Origin: Forficula auricularia
Lineage: Eukaryota; Arthropoda; Insecta; Dermaptera; Forficulidae
Length of the DNA stretch: 64,000 nt
Reading direction: 5' to 3'
Assembly: GCA_024734495.1 (NCBI GenBank)
Contig: JALMQS010000681.1
Coordinates: 9,189,576 to 9,253,575 of the forward strand
Part shown: in pieces, positions 43,201-51,478 of the stretch
Layout of the letters: every line of letters starts with the position of its first letter
How positions within the stretch are numbered: the stretch's first letter is position 1
Made by a program: the position numbers and the translations under genes
The notes under the pieces: model-generated
What the model was told of the DNA's origin: nothing
The model's input: only the letters and a program-made list of their open reading frames with translations
Databases searched by the model: none

Positions 43201-45438
43201 AAATTTTAACACCGTTCATATGTATATGGTAGAGTGGTTACGAGGCTAAAACTTTGTGTGTTGATTGTCACGAAAGAATTACCTTAATTCATACAATATA
43301 GTAGTAGTTTTTGAAAATTGTAAAAAAATAATTTCACTCTTTATTTAGTTTCATAGATTTTACACTTATACATACTCACTACTAGCTAATTAATTCTAAA
43401 AATATAATAAGTAGCTCCATTAACTCTTGTACTAATACATAGGTACATCTTTGGAATACCTCTCATAACGTCCATAATTATCATTGCCCTCAATTACATA
43501 CACTTTCACAACAAAGACGCTATTAAACTGTAGCAATCCGAAATGTTTTTAGAATAGTTTTAAAGTTAACACAGCCAACCATTTTCTTCGATATATACTG
43601 TGATTTCTTAATTAGGTTTCCTTGCAAACGTAAAAAGTAACTCTCTAGATCAGGCTTATCCAACCGTGGGCCGCATGCGGCCCAAAATAGCTATCAATGT
43701 GGCCCGACAAAAAATCGCAAAGTTACAAATTTTATGAGTTTGGGACTAAAAATACAATATTTTTAACTTGCTATTAATTTCTGAATAATGAATTTTTGAA
43801 TTTAACGCTTTATTTTGCAACGAGATATTCATAAAGTGATTCTTAAATAATTTTATTTATTCAAGCATCTATTTTTAAGTATGAAGCACACAAAGAATGA
43901 AGCTAGATCCAAAATATTTGATGAGCATTTTGAGAATTCACTGAGAATTCCTTTGAGACAAATATCTACGGATTTATGTCCCAAAAACAATGAGAAACTT
44001 CTCACTATAATTTTATGTTGCTGATTTGTCTCTTACTTTTATAATAAAAAATTTATAAAGTAACAAAGCTTAATTTCTTAAGTATATTAATAACATATTC
44101 TACGTTTTTTTGTTCATCAACTATTATTAGCGTTAGCGTATTTTATGTGTGGTCCAAAACAACTCATATTTCATACAATGTGGGATGTGGCCCAGGCAAG
44201 CTAAAAGGTGGTCACCTCTGCTCTAGATAGAATGTCTGTATGTCTGTTTGTCAAACATTTTAGCTCGTAAACTAAGCAAAGATACTAAATTTAAATTTAC
44301 AAGCTACAATCGAATCTCGGTAATTCAAACCTCGATAATTGGAATTTTTCGATAATTCTAACTCCTCAGCTGTTAACTTAAGTAAATCGAAAAAATTCTG
44401 TGTATTTTGATACGCTCGTTAACTCGAAATCTTTTTCGTAACAAGAGGGTGAGAGAACGTTCTATAATTCGAACTAGGCCAATTCTCCTCTTTTATAATT
44501 CGAATTGTTTTCAGCAATGTTTAATCCCCATTAGATATGTTATTATCTATAGCAATGTTAATACATATGTAATTTTTTTGTTCTTTTTTGTCGTTTTCAT
44601 TATTTTTACTTTTTTACTTGAGGTTATATATAAAATTTATATAAGCTCATACATATTTTCAAAAATATAATAAAAACTCCTAATAAGTAATTCGATTTTT
44701 TTTCTTTCCTCTTGATAATTCTGAAGTCTCGATAATTCGAATTTTTCTTGTAGTCCCTTGGATTTCAAATTATCGAGAGTCGACTGTATATGAATGTATT
44801 CATTGTTTTCTGAAATTAAAAATTGTTTTAAAATTTTAATGTCTCTGTCTTTAGCATCTTTTAACTAAAGTCATCCATCGTAGGATAATCGGTAAAACCG
44901 ATTGGAATTAGGTGTACACCGTCTTTGAAATTATTTGGAATTACTTTGGAATTCATTAGATAATCTATTGTCATCTATTGTCTTCTACTTGGAAATGAAA
45001 GTGGAATTGGAAGTAGGTGTATACGATTTTAGGTCGCGGTTCACCCCTCGGGTAAGACTAATATGAATCTGTAAATTCTTCTACTACAGAGTCTACCATT
45101 ATATACTGCCGGATATTGAATTGGAATCCATTTATATGTATTTTCACAGTTGATAGTTGTTAATCAGATCATTCAATTCTTTGCTCATTATCATTCTTAA
45201 TATATTTTACTTTAAAAATCTCAATAAAATTTTTGAATATATTTTCTATTTTATTTTGGATTTTATCTAAAAAGTTGTCTTACATATCTTTAATGTTTCA
45301 GGTTGTATGTGGTCCGTTTGTGGCGTCCATGATCGGGCTTGGAGAGAAAGACCTATATTTGGTAAAATCAGATACATGAATTATAATGGATGTAAAAATA
45401 AATTTAAAATTGATCAATTTGTTATGAGATATCCATGA
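30722..45438 (+). CDS. phr: Class II CPD DNA photolyase gene, 9 exons
   Basis: The enzyme uses FADH- and blue light to split cyclobutane pyrimidine dimers in UV-damaged DNA. Exons: ~30722-31019, 32660-32786, 32867-32992, 35446-35648, 36715-36873, 37016-37214, 38499-38694, 42190-42431, 45302-45438. They join in frame from exon 1 on and end at TGA, giving about 460 residues after the charged N-terminal tail, normal for class II. Landmarks are [54 protein letters not shown], the [10 protein letters not shown] loop and [12 protein letters not shown]. Two oddities occur: no in-frame ATG links to exon 1 without a one-base shift or a 43 bp intron, and the expected exon 7 acceptor lacks AG. Introns hold a Penelope-like pair, TTAA elements, hATs and an RTE fragment. 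It is divergent from INTS6. Family assignment is secure; whether the locus is functional is not. Confidence 0.93.
31490..32115 (+). mobile_element. RTE-type retrotransposon 3' end with (TGA)n tail
   Basis: The RT C-terminus reads [40 protein letters not shown] and [18 protein letters not shown], and ends in TGATGATGATGATGATGAT. Trinucleotide tails are typical of RTE elements. 5'-truncated, in photolyase intron 1. Confidence 0.85.
31595..32083 (+). pseudogene. RTE reverse transcriptase C-terminal fragment
   Basis: 162 residues of the post-catalytic region with the family motif [12 protein letters not shown] and EMWCYRRMM; no catalytic domain, so it is inactive. Confidence 0.85.
32660..32786 (+). 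CDS. phr: Photolyase exon 2
   Basis: 42 codons plus one base: [20 protein letters not shown], then [13 protein letters not shown], the start of the photolyase alpha/beta domain. Acceptor TATTTTTAG, donor CAAG|GTACCT. Confidence 0.95.
32867..32992 (+). CDS. phr: Photolyase exon 3
   Basis: Completes the D of [18 protein letters not shown] and continues [22 protein letters not shown]. Acceptor GTTTTACAG, donor ACAG|GTATGT. The intron to exon 2 is 80 bp. Confidence 0.95.
33447..33505 (-). ncRNA. Hammerhead-like ribozyme, family F
   Basis: Helix I AAAACC/GGUUUU is six perfect pairs. CUGAAGA, extra A, helix II GGAGG/CCUCC, GAA, ACGU and C17. The best-formed copy with a GUC cleavage triplet. Confidence 0.65.
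33541..33588 (+). ncRNA. Hammerhead-like motif, family F, cleavage site changed
   Basis: Partner of the 33447 copy. Helix II GGAGG/CCUCC and the GAA box are kept, but the bases around the cleavage site read ACCUAG instead of ACGUC. Confidence 0.45.
33739..33780 (+). ncRNA. Hammerhead-like ribozyme, family B
   Basis: Helix I AGCC/GGCU is perfect. CUGAAGA, extra A, helix II GUCGGC/GUUGAC with AAA loop, GAA, ACAU and U17. All elements are in the right order. Confidence 0.65.
34037..34562. mobile_element. hAT-like MITE, decayed
   Basis: TAGTGCTCATAAACTTTTTG to AAGAAGCATTG, with GGGCCC / GCGGCCC near the ends. Flanks CTCTAAGA and CTCTAGAA resemble an 8 bp duplication. Confidence 0.5.
34907..35387 (+). 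mobile_element. Tc1-like transposon, internally deleted
   Basis: Left end GTGGGTGGCCAAATTATTAT, right end TATAGTAATTTGGCC. Between them a transposase C-terminus reads [19 protein letters not shown] (35020-35250) with stops. Confidence 0.7.
35446..35648 (+). CDS. phr: Photolyase exon 4
   Basis: 67 codons: [18 protein letters not shown], then a segment with [15 protein letters not shown] and ending DIPIVQ. Acceptor TTTTTTAG, donor CAG|GTAGCT, phase 0. Confidence 0.95.
35835..36367. mobile_element. TTAA-flanked MITE, subfamily 2
   Basis: GGAGGTTCTTTCGCGACAAT to GTGAAAGAACTACT, TTAA on both sides (35831-35834, 36368-36371). Photolyase intron 4. Confidence 0.8.
36715..36873 (+). CDS. phr: Photolyase exon 5
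   Basis: 53 codons: [27 protein letters not shown] and [11 protein letters not shown], conserved in class II enzymes. Acceptor ATTTCAG, donor GAG|GTGATT, phase 0. Confidence 0.95.
37016..37214 (+). CDS. phr: Photolyase exon 6
   Basis: 66 codons plus one base. It includes [17 protein letters not shown] and ISPWLHFG, part of the FAD-binding helical domain. Acceptor TTATCTAG, donor TTTG|GTAAAA. The following intron carries a Penelope-like insertion; without it the intron would be about 62 bp. Confidence 0.94.
37354..37403 (-). ncRNA. Hammerhead-like ribozyme, family A (left arm)
   Basis: On the minus strand: CUGAUGA, an extra U, helix II GAAGAC/GUCUUC with CAA loop, GAA, helix III ACU-AU-AGU, then C as the cleavage base. 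Helix II is a perfectly paired variant of the GAGGGC/GCCUUC version at 14870, so both strands have changed together. Confidence 0.65.
37742..38074 (+). pseudogene. Penelope-like GIY-YIG endonuclease fragment
   Basis: Reads [17 protein letters not shown], then [25 protein letters not shown] and a SLEI helix. The paired cysteines, the tyrosine, the VGKT strand and the R..EH pattern are typical of Penelope-like GIY-YIG domains. The reverse transcriptase that should precede it is absent, and no start codon is convincing. Confidence 0.8.
38274..38310 (+). ncRNA. Truncated hammerhead-like motif, family A (right arm)
   Basis: CUGAUGA and helix II are present, but the sequence jumps from CUUC to AAAACAAAUAAA. 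The GAA box and helix III are lost, so this copy should be inactive. Confidence 0.5.
38499..38694 (+). CDS. phr: Photolyase exon 7 (acceptor lacks AG)
   Basis: The reading frame gives [20 protein letters not shown], then [19 protein letters not shown] and ends WAQTTLNAH; donor ACAG|GTAATA. Phase requires the exon to begin at GATCAATC, but the bases before it are TTATTTTG, not AG. The nearest AGs (38533-38534 region) would remove the conserved SISAQRC segment. Either the acceptor was lost, the intron is GT-TG, or the assembly has a base error. Confidence 0.88.
38811..38988. mobile_element. Foldback MITE
   Basis: GCCGCAAATTGAACCCAATC to TTGTGTTCAATTTGAGTCGG, with GCACAGCA / TGCTGTGCG inside. 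Photolyase intron 7. Confidence 0.65.
39020..39185 (-). mobile_element. tRNA-derived SINE, partial
   Basis: The minus strand has GAGTTCGAGCCTGGC (box B). The body AACAAAGCCCATTTAGACAG matches copies at 40262 and 63111. Confidence 0.65.
39455..39630 (-). mobile_element. tRNA-derived SINE, second family
   Basis: The minus strand reads GGGTCGGATAGGCTAGGCGG, then ACCCGGGTTCGAATCCGAC: a complete box A/box B tRNA-like head. Confidence 0.7.
40262..40475 (-). mobile_element. tRNA-derived SINE
   Basis: The minus strand starts GAGTCGGGTTGGCCGAGG and carries a decayed box B; the body AACACAGCCCATTTAGACAG is shared with the other copies. Confidence 0.7.
41141..41190 (-). ncRNA. Hammerhead-like ribozyme, family D
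   Basis: CUGAUGA, extra U, helix II GGA/UCC, GAA, helix III AU-UA-type, U17, helix I AAACUC/GAGUUU. Confidence 0.65.
41209..41257 (+). ncRNA. Hammerhead-like ribozyme, family D
   Basis: Same fold as the 41141 copy. Helix I extends to nine pairs (GUAAACUC region with GAGUUUGU) counting two G-U pairs. Confidence 0.65.
41330..41376 (+). ncRNA. Hammerhead-like ribozyme, family D, third copy
   Basis: Tandem duplicate of the 41209 copy with identical core, 120 bp downstream. Confidence 0.6.
41720..41759 (-). ncRNA. Hammerhead-like ribozyme, family B
   Basis: Helix I AGCC/GGCU, CUGAAGA, extra A, helix II GUUGGC/GUCGAC (with wobble pairs), GAA, ACAU, U17. Confidence 0.6.
41969..42011 (+). ncRNA. 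Hammerhead-like ribozyme, family B
   Basis: CUGAAGA, extra A, helix II GUCGGC/GUCGAC, GAA, ACGU, U17 and GGCU. The base before the core is A, so helix I loses its first pair. Confidence 0.55.
42190..42431 (+). CDS. phr: Photolyase exon 8
   Basis: 81 codons: [38 protein letters not shown] and [14 protein letters not shown]. This carries most FAD-site and electron-transfer tryptophan landmarks of class II photolyases. Acceptor TTTTTTTAG, donor GTCG|GTAAAA. Confidence 0.96.
42766..43283. mobile_element. TTAA-flanked MITE, subfamily 2
   Basis: CGTAGTTCTTTCACAAATG to GTCACGAAAGAATTACC, TTAA at 42762-42765 and 43284-43287. Inverted relative to the 35835 copy. Photolyase intron 8. Confidence 0.8.
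43651..44220. mobile_element. hAT MITE, 570 bp
   Basis: CAGGCTTATCCAACCGTGGG to GTGGTCACCTCTG, flanked by CTCTAGAT exactly (43643-43650, 44221-44228). Photolyase intron 8. Confidence 0.88.
44307..44786. mobile_element. pogo/Tigger-like MITE, TA flanks
   Basis: CAATCGAATCTCGGTAATTC to AAATTATCGAGAGTCGACTG, flanked by TA. Several internal ATAATTCGAA repeats. Confidence 0.78.
44899..45050. mobile_element. CGAGGGGTGAACC MITE, left end decayed
   Basis: Right end CGCGGTTCACCCCTCG; flanks GGTAAAAC and GGTAAGAC form an 8 bp duplication with one mismatch. Photolyase intron 8. Confidence 0.75.
45302..45438 (+). CDS. phr: Photolyase exon 9 (stop codon)
   Basis: 44 codons plus [37 protein letters not shown] and a short tail. 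Acceptor ATGTTTCAG. The C-terminus has the usual class II length. Confidence 0.95.
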
Positions 45439-45614
45439 ACTTATTTGTGCTTGTTTAAACTTTTTTTTTATATTGTCCTTTATTAAAAATTCATTACCAA
45501 AAAGATTATTATTATTATGCTTATAAAGTAGTTTTTCATGTAATTTGTTTATATTTAAAATATAAATGTATAATCATTATTAAACATTGTTTCCATTTTT
45601 GTAATTCTTTGCTT

Positions 45615-45620
45615 AATAAA
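45615..45620 (+). terminator. Candidate photolyase poly(A) signal AATAAA
   Basis: AATAAA about 180 bp after the photolyase stop codon in AT-rich 3' flanking sequence. Other A/T-rich near-matches occur, so the exact site is not certain. Confidence 0.45.
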
Positions 45621-45817
45621 TATTTTATAACTAAAAACTATTTATTTGAAAAGATGAGGACAACCTCATTGATTTTTTCTTTATAAAAATTATTATTATT
45701 ATATAAAACTATTTATTATTATTCAATGTAGCATTAACTAAATCTCTGTCAACTTTTATTTGTATTGGGAAAGATGACCAATTTCATTTTGCACAAAATC
45801 TACTATTTATAAGCCTA

Positions 45818-45922
45818 CTCTAGTAGCACAATGTTTCAAACTATATAGTACCCATATAGATTCTCGAAATCTATATAGGCACTATGTAGTGACTATATAG
45901 TTTGGAACATTGTGCTACTAGT
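45818..45922. repeat. Short palindrome after the photolyase
   Basis: AGTAGCACAATGTTTCAAAC and its complement enclose ~55 bp; likely a small MITE. Confidence 0.6.
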
Positions 45923-46333
45923 GTAAAAAATGTTTGTATACCACGGCAAAAATAGAAAAATAATAGAATAGTGAGATCCTGCGAGGAAGTACAGAACATT
46001 TTGCTCATCTGCAGCTCTGAGGAGACCCAAGTCTAATTCTTATTTTCCACTTTGGCAAATTAACCAAATAGTCAAAACAATGTGAGAACCCCCTCAAGTG
46101 GTTGCTCAGTATTTATGCTCATTGTCTTTTCTAAAAGTTGATTAAGATAGTATGGTTTAAGAAGTGGCCCAGATAGCAATATCAGGAACTTGGGGGAGCC
46201 AATGGGGCCTCCCCGAAATCCTCTCTATTCAGTAGACGGACAAAAGTGTCCTTATACATCTTATCACAAATAATAAAATATAATTAAAGATAAAAATTTA
46301 TAAAGTGATACTCCATTAATATTAACACACATA

Positions 46334-46695
46334 CAGGGACGGCGGAACCGTGGGGTCAGGGGGTCAGCTGACCCCCCCTGGGAATTTGTCTATGGGGTCA
46401 AGGGGGTCAACTGACCTTAGGACTCCTAAACAAAGAAATTTTACCGTTACTTTACCCAAAATCAACTTTATTTTATTACCTTTTGAACCTAAACTCAAGC
46501 ATTATAACTACAATAAAAAATTTGAACTCTTTTTTCTTTCAGTTTTCAATAAAACCACAGCTACAAACTTCTTAAAAATTGGTTAAATTGTACAATTTCC
46601 TTCAAAATTTCTACATACCCCCCAAACCCCCCGGTAGGCTTACATCACTTTCCAAGTTTTGACCTCCCTGGCATAAGATCGTTCCGCCGTGGTTG
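46334..46695. mobile_element. hAT MITE, 362 bp
   Basis: CAGGGACGGCGGAACCGTGG to TTCCGCCGTGGTTG, flanked by CACACATA exactly (46326-46333, 46696-46703). Confidence 0.9.
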
Positions 46696-46703
46696 CACAC
46701 ATA

Positions 46704-47868
46704 AGATACAGAAAGAAAAAATACATATAATAATAACAACTACAAGAACAAATAATTATACAAACAAAATATTACAGGAATTAACATTGGCAGACCGCAT
46801 CACCAATCATATGCGATCCGATCTCTCAAGACAGATTGATTACAGGAATTCCAAAGAGTTATGGAGGATTTCAAAGCAATGTGAGACCCGATTAGCAGAT
46901 CTTTGTATTCGGTCAATCGCATTGGCATAACCATAATTTTAATATCTTTATATCAATAAATATCTACATTAATTTTTTAAGAATATTATTGTTTTTTTCT
47001 AGAAAAAATTTAGGAAATCCCAAATAAAATCTGTGTAGGTGCCTGGCCGGTACATTCTGTTTTGATCGAGCAGTGAGATCTTATATTTTTAAGCTTTCTA
47101 TCCTTTATTGGATACCCCTGAAAAGTGGCATAACTCTAGGGTAGAAGGACTGGCAAGATGGCAGGTGCTCTCAGCTTTGGAGGCCCCTTAAAATGAAAGC
47201 TCAAAATAAAAATCAATTTTAAGTAAGGTATACTAAGGTATATTTATTCATATATAGGTGTATAATGTATATACTTATTTGCATCTTAATCAGAGGACAC
47301 CTTATGATGAACTCTTAAAAAATCTTAATTAATTAGGTAGGAATCTACTAAACAGATTAAAAAAAAATTGTTCTTGGTCAATGGCGGCCCACCCGTACTC
47401 CCCCGTGTATTCAAACACCCAAAAACCCTCTATTTAAACCATTGATTATAAGATTCTACCAAATCTACTGACAGTATTTTAGGGAGTTGTGAGTTATGCC
47501 TCTTAAAAAATTTAACCACTAATATAGCGACCAGTTTAATTTTCTGAATACTCCACCCTAAAAATTTGCCATCCTGTTCATTGGCTGAAAACTCGATATA
47601 TCCTCAATGATGTTTGTAAACCTATCCCCTTCAAAAACAAAACAACTAAAAACTCAGTAATTTTCATAAATTGATAACCAAATAAGAAAAAAATAAATAC
47701 AGTGAAATAATCAAATAACAGCGAGTGAGCTTTGGAATAAATGGGATTTTCAGATATTCATGATAAAGAGACAAACAAAGCTAGTTAACTCGATTCTCTG
47801 TTTCATATTAGTACTCTTCCCACCTTACCCTGTATTTTACAAACAATCATGGCTTTTGTTCTGACGTA
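46704..47868. other. Intergenic, nothing recognised
   Basis: AT-rich sequence between the hAT MITE and a LINE fragment. No splice-supported ORF and no terminal repeats were found. Confidence 0.4.
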
Positions 47869-48138
47869 ATGAAATCAATAATCTCCCATAAAGCCGATTT
47901 TAAACATTTAACACCCACTTTCCCAAAAATCGAGATACATATCCAACAAAAGCATTCGCCAACTCGTTATTTTATGACTTTTCGAAACTGGAACTCACTT
48001 CCCTCTTTTCAGCGACAAACAACCTCCAGTTTTTCAAGACCCGAATTCACAAATACCTTAAACTCAGACCCAACCTCTGAAATTACCTCCTTTTCTGATT
48101 CCTCTTCCTTATTTGAAAACTTCACTTTCTTGGTATAA
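47869..48138 (+). pseudogene. LINE ORF2 C-terminal fragment
   Basis: Contains FRNWNSLPSFQRQTTSSFSR, resembling the NxWNSLP...SFK motif at the end of LINE ORF2 proteins. Short and isolated. Confidence 0.5.
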
Positions 48139-48202
48139 CTCCTCGAAATCAATATCATTAAAAAAGTAATTAAATAACTACCGAGTTAATTTTGTAGGCA
48201 TA

Positions 48203-48208
48203 TTTATT
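48203..48208 (-). terminator. Candidate poly(A) signal of the RGG/Cys gene
   Basis: AATAAA on the minus strand about 100 bp after the stop codon; well placed for this gene. Confidence 0.45.
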
Positions 48209-48307
48209 TGATCATAAAATATTGTTAAACTTCTTTAGATTATGCTACAATTTTACCATGCTCAGAACCTGGAATTAATAAAATTTAATTTGGAGATTGC
48301 TCCTTTT

Positions 48308-49182
48308 CTATATAAGACTATAATTTTCTATAAATTTTCTTTTCTTCTCTCTGATTTCAAATTGTTTCGATTTATAATACAATTGACCATTTTGAAAATA
48401 ATACATTTGGAATTTTTTCCATGTTTTAAATGGTGTTCGATTTAATGGAAGTAAATTTAAACAAGAATCTGCATTTGTTACTTCCATGCCTTTTAAAATG
48501 TCCTTCTTCCTTCTTTCTAGAATTGCATTTGTATTTCTTCCACAAGGTCCAAGACCAGGACAAACGATTCCTCTTTTTCTACAGACGCACAGTAATTTCA
48601 TTTCATCTTCTAGTAATTTTTCATCACCCTTCAAATCCTCTTCTTTATCTCGACCAGATTTCAATGAATCCCTTGTTCCGATTCTTCCACCTGTTCCGTC
48701 TTTTCCTTTTTCTCTTCCATCCTTATCTAACCCTCTTCCACCATAATCTCCTCCTCTTCCACCCTTTCCACTATCTCTTCCATCTTTTCCTCCCCCTCGT
48801 CCATCCCTTCCTCTTCCACTCCTTCCACTATCCCTTCCATCTCTTCCTCCCCCTCGTCCATCTCTTCCTCCCCCTCGTCCATCTCTTCCTCTTCCTCTTC
48901 CACTCTTTCCACTATCTCTTCCATCTTTTTCTTCGCCTCTTCCATCTCGTCCTCTTCTTCCAATTTCTCTTCCACTTCCGTCTTTTCCTCTCCCACGTCC
49001 ATCTTCTCTTGATCTTCCACGCTTTCCACTCATATTTTTGCCTTTTCTTCCGTATCTATCATCTTCACCCTGTCCTTTCTTTCCTCGTTGATCTCGTTTA
49101 TTCAATTTCGATCCCTTTCCTTCTTTCTCTCCCTTTTCTCCTTTTCTTTTCTCTTTTCTTCCCATTAGATCAGAATCTGAAT
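48308..49182 (-). CDS. Exon 4 of the RGG/Cys gene (repeats, Cys cluster, stop)
   Basis: Open from the twin acceptors at 49182/49176 to the stop at 48308. It encodes the basic Lys/Gly region, the DGR/RGG repeats, CVCRKRGIVCPGLGPCGR and a hydrophobic-aromatic tail. The opposite strand is also open in places, but only as low-complexity shadow of this repeat. Confidence 0.75.
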
Positions 49183-50172
49183 CTGTTGTCGTTCCTGATT
49201 TCTTTTTCTTTTTTTCTTACCTTTTCCATCATCGTCGTCATTGTCTTCGGACCCTGTTCCAGTACCTTCAACTTTACTTTTTTTATCTATAATTAATTTA
49301 ATAATTTTCATTAAGAACAGATATTAGAAATAAAAAGTGAAAATATATTTACCGTTTTTGTCTTTTCCTTCACGATCTTTGTCCTCTTTCTCTTCTGAAA
49401 TTATAATTAGATTTAATTAGAATATAAATATAATAAAGATGATAATCAAATGCATTATTATAGAGTTAATTAGATAAATAGAAAAATTAAATCAAATGTA
49501 GCGAAATGTTTGCATTTTAAATGCGAAATATTGTTTAGATTTTAGACTCTAGCTTCCGAACTGAAGAAAATTTCGAAATTTTTCATTGATTTTTTTATGT
49601 TTAGACCAGGTCAATATGGGTATAAAAGAGAGCATTTTTCGTATTATTTCTAGGGTCCTACAGACTAACTATAAAAATTTGGTTTAGAGGTTTAAGGGCC
49701 TTGAATTTTCAATTTTTTGAACCCTCCCAATTTTGGGCATTTTATTTTTAAATTAATCTTTTCCTAGGGTCTCATAGACTAATCTCTACAAAATTTGGTT
49801 TAGATAGCTTAAAGGGATAATGTTAATTAAACAATCAAATTCTTTTATATAGAGAACGAATATGGATGAAACGACGGATGAAATAAGAAAGTTTAAGTAA
49901 TGAAAACAAATTTATTAGCTGGTTTATTGTTTACAATTAAAAATAATAATTATAAAAATGTATGAATTCGGGTAATATAATATGAAAAATTACGATCTTT
50001 TTTACGTATCTAATGACATGGCCATATTTTATATCAATCGATGCAAAATTGAAGTATGTGGCATTTTTAGAATTGAAATAGAAATCCCAATTTTTAGTCA
50101 GTTCCCTACATTGAAAATAAAAACACTTTCTTTTAAGAACGAACCTTCTACGACATTCTGTTCTTGAGTCAT
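48308..50172 (-). CDS. Unrecognised gene: charged RGG/DGR-rich protein with C-terminal Cys cluster
   Basis: Exons 50145-50172, 49353-49394, 49221-49286 and 48308-49182 (or 49176) join in frame to about 336 residues. The start is ATG at 50172 (MTQEQNVVE). The first exons give a Glu/Asp/Lys-rich stretch ending in DDDDGK. The large exon has a Lys/Glu/Gly segment, then about 100 residues of degenerate RDGRGGG / KDGRDSG repeats. A cysteine cluster CVCRKRGIVCPGLGPC is followed by a conserved-looking tail with PFKTWKKFQMYYFQNGQLYY. The last junction needs a 38 or 44 bp intron (GTAAGA to NAG-AG twin acceptors); otherwise the A-run near 49205 carries a one-base indel. Acceptors and donors are otherwise canonical and phases agree, so this is unlikely to be a chance ORF. 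I do not recognise the family; the repeats suggest a nuclear or RNA-binding protein, which is inference only. Confidence 0.75.
49221..49286 (-). CDS. Exon 3 of the RGG/Cys gene
   Basis: 66 bp giving DKKSKVEGTGTGSED and a D-run, ending DGK. Acceptor ATTATAG, donor AAAAG|GTAAGA. It could be continuous with the next exon if the short intron is not real. Confidence 0.68.
49353..49394 (-). CDS. Exon 2 of the RGG/Cys gene
   Basis: A 42 bp exon giving EEKEDKDREGKDKN between ATTTCAG and G|GTAAATA, phase 1 on both sides. The downstream intron is 66 bp. Confidence 0.72.
50145..50172 (-). CDS. Exon 1 of the RGG/Cys gene
   Basis: 28 coding bases: MTQEQNVVE plus the first base of the next codon. Donor GAAG|GTTCGT is weak but leaves the phase required by exon 2. 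Confidence 0.6.
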
Positions 50173-50230
50173 CGTGACTATTGGAATCGACACAGACACA
50201 AGACCGACAGACAGACAGAAAACAATTCAT

Positions 50231-51475
50231 GATTGAAAATTAATTTTCTCCAAGTTTTAGATATTTTTGAGCTCAATTAGCAAATATTTATTTATTCATT
50301 TGCTTAAATTTAATACTAGAACATCCGGCAGGCAAACTTCACCCTCCTTCCAGACGAGCTTCGTAATTTTAGTTAAGTTAACATTTTATGAAACTATCCA
50401 GTTCGTTCTCTCCAGCAGCGAGTAAACTCAAAATATTAAAATGATTTTTAAAGTAATATGTATCAATAAAATTAAACACTAGGACAAACGGATATCAATA
50501 AGGATTCTATTTATTAATTTAAGTAGAATTTATTAGAAGTAAAATTCGGAATTCCCTTAGATGATGAACAAATTTATGATAAAAAGAATAAAAGTATATA
50601 ATAAATATTATCTAATTAACAGAAGAAAAGTTAAAGTAGAAAATATTATAGATTAAATTGTTTCCTATTAAATTCCTAAAAATGCTGTTTTTAAGAAAAT
50701 TAAATAACTAACTTTGATGCAATACCCTGAAAAAGGAGAGAAAAAAGTCTTTGAAACGTCAGAAATTGAATAAAATTTAAATAATTTATGGACTGCCTTT
50801 CAATATAACTTATAACCTACTTTTTTGATGCAAGTTTTTTTGTTAAAAATATCAGCCTTAGAAATATGGAAGTTTTTCGAAGAATATTTGTACCGCTAGT
50901 GATAGATGTTCTAACATCTAACACGAATGGGAACACAACTTTGCTGGTGTATCGGTTAAAGGAAAGAAATTTAGAAAATTTGGCCCCTTCATAAGGTCCC
51001 ATGAAGGTAAGAGATCTGCTAGAAGATGAATAATGAAACTCTCATGAGAGCAACGTTATCGAAAGAGAGGATTGCGATTCAGAGATATACTCTTAAAATT
51101 GGATCATATATCTACGAAACTTTCATTATGTAAGAGAAAAAAAATCCATAATATGTAACTAGAAAAACAAATGATAAATGAGTCATGGACTTGATGAATC
51201 AAACATTACACATTATGTATTTCTGATGTCGATACAACCTATCGATATAACAGACAAAAATAATTATAAATGAGAAAGAAATCTATTTTATTTATTCTAT
51301 TTCTTCTATCTGAAGATAAACAGTAAATTTCACCATTACTGCCTAACCCTTTTTAGTTTAATGGTTTGGTCTTAATGTCTCTTTCCAGAGGACCAGCATC
51401 GTCTTGGGCCCGTCTAGCAAGATCAAGGCTTTTTGTATATATAATATATCACGATATAAAATTATAATGTAAAAA
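50231..51475. other. Intergenic region upstream of the RGG/Cys gene
   Basis: Contains a degenerate hammerhead-like motif at 50725 and a short extra copy (51330-51355) of the end of the neighbouring large inverted repeat. No gene is supported. Confidence 0.4.
50725..50775 (+). ncRNA. Degenerate hammerhead-like motif
   Basis: CCUGAAAAAGGAGAG...CUUUGAAACGUCAG keeps the order of the boxes, but the CUGANGA box reads CUGAAAA and helix II pairs poorly. Probably an old copy. Confidence 0.35.
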
Positions 51476-51478
51476 GAT

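Noticed and set aside
48430..49296. Long Phe/Leu/Ser-rich open frame on the plus strand
   Set aside because: It is the antisense shadow of the RGG-repeat gene, which has consistent exon phases and a start and stop.
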